Assembly (NCBI RefSeq): GCF_900129095.1
Contig: NZ_FQVA01000003.1
Location: forward strand, 62,001-126,000
Source of the DNA: Microbulbifer donghaiensis
GTDB lineage: Bacteria; Pseudomonadota; Gammaproteobacteria; Pseudomonadales; Cellvibrionaceae
Length of the DNA stretch: 64,000 nt
Direction of reading: 5' to 3'
Below the pieces are notes generated by a model. It made no database searches. It was given only the letters and a program-made list of their open reading frames with translations, and was not told the origin of the DNA. The first letter of the stretch is position 1, and each line of letters opens with the position of its first letter. The translations under genes were made by a program, and so were the position numbers. This document shows, in pieces, positions 60,183 to 64,000 of this stretch.

Positions 60183-61706
60183 ATGGACCTTATTCATATT
60201 CACGAAGACGACAATGTCGCCCTGTGCCGCGCGCAACTGCCCGCCGGCAGCCTGGTGAACTGGCGCGGTTCCATGCTGGAACTGCAAACCGCCGTACCGG
60301 CCATGCACAAAGTGGCGGTACGCGACATCGCCTGCGGCAGTCCGGTACTGAAGTACGGCCAGATTATCGGCTTCGCCAGTCGCGATATCGCCGCCGGTGA
60401 GCACGTGCACGAACACAATATGGGGGTCGGCACACACAAGCCCGACTACGCTTTCTGCAGCCAGATACCGCCCACCGATTACGTCGATGGCGATGCCCGG
60501 GCCAGCTTTCAGGGCTATCGCCGCGCCAGCGGCCGAACCGGCACGCGCAATTTTCTCGCCATCGTCTCGACCGTCAATTGCTCTGTCACCGTCGGCCGCG
60601 CTATCGCCGCACATTTTCACAACAGCGGCATGCTGCGCGATTTCCCCAATGTCGACGGCGTTGTGGCGCTGGGCCATGACAGCGGCTGCGGTATGTCCAC
60701 CAATGACGAGGGCTACCGCCTGTTGATGCGAACCCTGCACGGCTATATCGGCCACCCGAATTTTGCCGGCGTGCTGCTGATCGGGCTTGGCTGCGAGGCG
60801 ATGCAGGTAGGCAGTTTGCTGCGCGAGTGCGGCCTGGAAACTGGTCCACTGTTCCAGACGCTGACCATTCAGGGGGCCGGTGGCACCCGTGCCGCGGTGG
60901 AAGCCGGTGTGGAAAAACTCACCGCAATGCTGCCCGCCGCCAATGCCTGTGTGCGCGAGGCGGTGCCCGCATCCGAACTGACGCTGGCAGTGCAGTGCGG
61001 CGGCAGCGATGCCTATTCCGGCATTACCGCGAACTCGGCACTGGGCGCGGCAGCGGACCTGCTGGTGCGACACGGCGGCACCGTAATCTATTCGGAAACA
61101 CCGGAAATCTACGGTGCCGAACACCTGCTGACCCGCCGCGCAGTGTCACCGCAGGTGGCGCAGAAGCTGGTAGATCGGGTTCACTGGTGGGAGCACTACA
61201 CGGAGATCAATGGGGTAGCGCTGAACAACAATCCGTCACCCGGCAACAAAGCCGGCGGCCTGACGACGATCGCGGAGAAGTCCCTGGGCGCGCAAGCCAA
61301 GGGGGGCACCACGGCGCTGCAGGATGTCTACCTGTATGCAGAGCGCGTGCGCAGTAAAGGCCTGGTCTTTATGGACAGCCCCGGCTTCGACCCGGTATCG
61401 GTTACCGGCCAGATCGCCTCCGGCGCCAGCGTGGTGTGCTTTACCACCGGGCGCGGTTCGGCCTTCGGCTCCAAGCCGGTGCCCTGCATCAAGCTCGCCA
61501 GTAATTCACAGCTGTTCGAACGCATGCGCGAGGATATGGATATCGACTGCGGCGGTATTCTCGACGGGGACTATTCTGTCGCCGAGTGCGGGGAAATGAT
61601 TTTTCAGCGTATCCTCGCCATCGCCTCCGGCGAACGCAGTGCGAGCGAACAGCTCGACTATGGTGATAATGAATTCGCACCCTGGCGTATCGGGGCGGTG
61701 ATTTGA
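60183..61706 (+). CDS. uxaA: Altronate dehydratase (fused SAF and dehydratase domains)
   Basis: 507 aa. Dehydrates D-altronate to KDG. The N-terminal SAF domain covers about 12-85, with MHKVAVRDIACGSPVLKYGQIIGFASRDIAAGEHVHEHNM. The main galactarate/altronate dehydratase domain covers about 115-500: GYRRASGRTGTRNFLAIVSTVNCS, ALGHDSGCGMSTNDEG, LAVQCGGSDAYSGITANSALG, NPSPGNKAGGLTTIAEKSLG and CIKLASNSQLFERMREDMDIDCGGI. Divergent from the GntR gene. Confidence 0.94.
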   Translation: MDLIHIHEDDNVALCRAQLPAGSLVNWRGSMLELQTAVPAMHKVAVRDIACGSPVLKYGQIIGFASRDIAAGEHVHEHNMGVGTHKPDYAFCSQIPPTDYVDGDARASFQGYRRASGRTGTRNFLAIVSTVNCSVTVGRAIAAHFHNSGMLRDFPNVDGVVALGHDSGCGMSTNDEGYRLLMRTLHGYIGHPNFAGVLLIGLGCEAMQVGSLLRECGLETGPLFQTLTIQGAGGTRAAVEAGVEKLTAMLPAANACVREAVPASELTLAVQCGGSDAYSGITANSALGAAADLLVRHGGTVIYSETPEIYGAEHLLTRRAVSPQVAQKLVDRVHWWEHYTEINGVALNNNPSPGNKAGGLTTIAEKSLGAQAKGGTTALQDVYLYAERVRSKGLVFMDSPGFDPVSVTGQIASGASVVCFTTGRGSAFGSKPVPCIKLASNSQLFERMREDMDIDCGGILDGDYSVAECGEMIFQRILAIASGERSASEQLDYGDNEFAPWRIGAVI

Positions 61707-62032
61707 ATATTTTCGGTCACGCGGGGTGGCGCCCCGCCCCGGCACGCGTTTATTTCATTGCCCTAGTGGAGGCATGTCGCTACGGCGGGATGAATTAAGC
61801 GCAGATTGGCAGCACTGACAAACAGCGCCCCCGCCCACCCTTTCGAAATCTAATCTCCTGAACAACCAACTTTCTTTCCGCCTTTGCAGGCTGCCACGGC
61901 CGATGGAACTATTCGTGCTTGTATTGCGGGTCATTGTGGGTATCTTGTCTATTTCTTGATCTGCACGCGGTTCACCCGGATTTGCGCACGTTAGAATAGC
62001 TAGACTTCTATTCAGGAAAGGAGATTGCACCT
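61707..62032. other. 326-bp gap between uxaA and the cytochrome c gene
   Basis: A GC hairpin GCGGGG-TGGC-GCCCCGC at about 61721-61738 may end uxaA transcription, though no T run follows. A good -10 box TAGAAT at 61993-61998 lies 34 bp before the cytochrome start, with a weak -35 (GGTTCA). The minus-strand open frame 61755-62030 has no ribosome site and no recognisable product. Confidence 0.45.
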
Positions 62033-62329
62033 ATGAGAAGGTCTATTGCCCTGATTGCACTGCTGGCCTCCACGGCAGTTTTCGCCGCCGGTGACCCCGC
62101 CGCTGGCAAGGGAAAGGCGACATTGTGCGCCAGCTGCCACGGTGCCGACGGCATCAGCCCCAACGACCTGTGGCCGAACCTGGCCGGTCAGAAAGAGGCT
62201 TACCTGGTCAAGCAGATGAAGGCATTCCGCGATGGCACCCGCAACGACCCGATGATGGCGCCGATGGCAAAAAATCTGAGCGACGAAGATATCGCCGACC
62301 TGTCCGCCTACTACGCCAGCCTGAAGTAA
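62033..62329 (+). CDS. Class I monohaem cytochrome c, periplasmic
   Basis: 98 aa. The first 18 residues are a signal peptide (LLASTAVFAAG). The haem-binding motif is CASCH near residue 33, and the axial Met is in the segment DPMMAPMAKNLSDEDIADLSAYYASLK near the end. AAGGAG precedes the start at ideal spacing. It lies convergent to nirS and may act as an electron donor to the nitrite reductase, as small cytochromes often do (inference). Confidence 0.92.
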   Translation: MRRSIALIALLASTAVFAAGDPAAGKGKATLCASCHGADGISPNDLWPNLAGQKEAYLVKQMKAFRDGTRNDPMMAPMAKNLSDEDIADLSAYYASLK

Positions 62330-62394
62330 CCACAGCCCCACAGCGTCAGTCGGGCAAACACGCTGGCGCTGTTCTCACCAGCTCCATCACGAAT

Positions 62395-62424
62395 AAAAAA
62401 ACCGGCGCCACAGGCGCCGGTTTT
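62395..62424. terminator. Bidirectional terminator between the cytochrome c gene and nirS
   Basis: Stem ACCGGCGCC-ACA-GGCGCCGGT with A-tract before and T-tract after. Serves both convergent genes. Confidence 0.93.
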
Positions 62425-62443
62425 GATTTGCGGAGCCAAACAC

Positions 62444-64000
<1,557 letters not shown>

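Noticed and set aside
28691..61706. Bacteroidetes-type SusC/SusD locus
   Set aside because: Two TonB-dependent receptors are present but no SusD-like lipoprotein; the import step is a TRAP transporter, as in proteobacteria.
61755..62030. 91-residue - strand frame before the cytochrome c gene
   Set aside because: Covers the probable cytochrome promoter and shows no protein-like features.

Overview
The window reads as chromosome of a GC-rich gammaproteobacterium. The gene order tsaD / rpsU-yqeY-dnaG-rpoD followed by a CAU tRNA, the many TonB-dependent receptors, and secreted polysaccharide lyases with long Ser-Gly linkers point to the Cellvibrionales-type marine polysaccharide degraders (Microbulbifer, Cellvibrio, Saccharophagus-like). 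This is inferred from gene content, not from a database match.

Layout. (1) 1-6 kb: the end of a pteridine reductase gene, a two-component system with an alpha/beta hydrolase, a decayed DJ-1/PfpI gene, and an HxlR regulator divergent from an Old Yellow Enzyme gene with a clear palindromic operator between them. (2) 6-15.6 kb: core genes folK, folB, tsaD, rpsU, yqeY, dnaG, rpoD and dgkA, then a short autotransporter and a CAU tRNA. (3) 15.6-18.6 kb: an AT-richer island of small membrane or secreted ORFs, all on the + strand, separated by structured repeats that look like integron attC sites. No integrase is visible, so it resembles a detached cassette array (CALIN). (4) 18.7-28.3 kb: an AttH/CrtC-like lipoprotein with an FtsX-type ABC transporter; a LysR-RidA-MBL hydrolase group; a fragment of a sugar dehydrogenase gene; an M28 peptidase; and a DUF2061 protein. 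(5) 28.7-61.7 kb: a 33-kb pectin/galacturonate utilisation locus. (6) 62.0-64.0 kb: a small cytochrome c and the 3' part of nirS (cytochrome cd1 nitrite reductase), which suggests denitrification capacity.

How the pectin locus works. Two PL1-type pectate lyases (one with two carbohydrate-binding domains, one a lipoprotein), a CE8 methylesterase, a CE12 acetylesterase and a GH28 enzyme open the polymer outside the cell or in the periplasm. Two TonB-dependent receptors, probably helped by a large lipoprotein of unknown function, carry oligomers across the outer membrane. A DUF4861-GH105 fusion would remove unsaturated uronates. A TRAP transporter (dctPQM) imports monomers. KduI and KduD process the unsaturated product, and UxaC, a UxuB-type reductase, UxaA and KdgK take galacturonate to 2-keto-3-deoxy-6-phosphogluconate; no KDPG aldolase gene is present here. 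A FadR-type GntR regulator at 59.2-60.0 kb is the obvious controller. TTGGT half-sites, several forming TGGT-N3-ACCA palindromes, sit upstream of dctP, kdgK/uxaC, the second receptor, GH28 and gntR/uxaA, and variants sit before the first lyase and the unknown lipoprotein.

The least-explained items are the cassette array, the unknown surface lipoprotein, the uxaC leader with an internal terminator, the duplicated gene scar at 26.4 kb, and the operator family.
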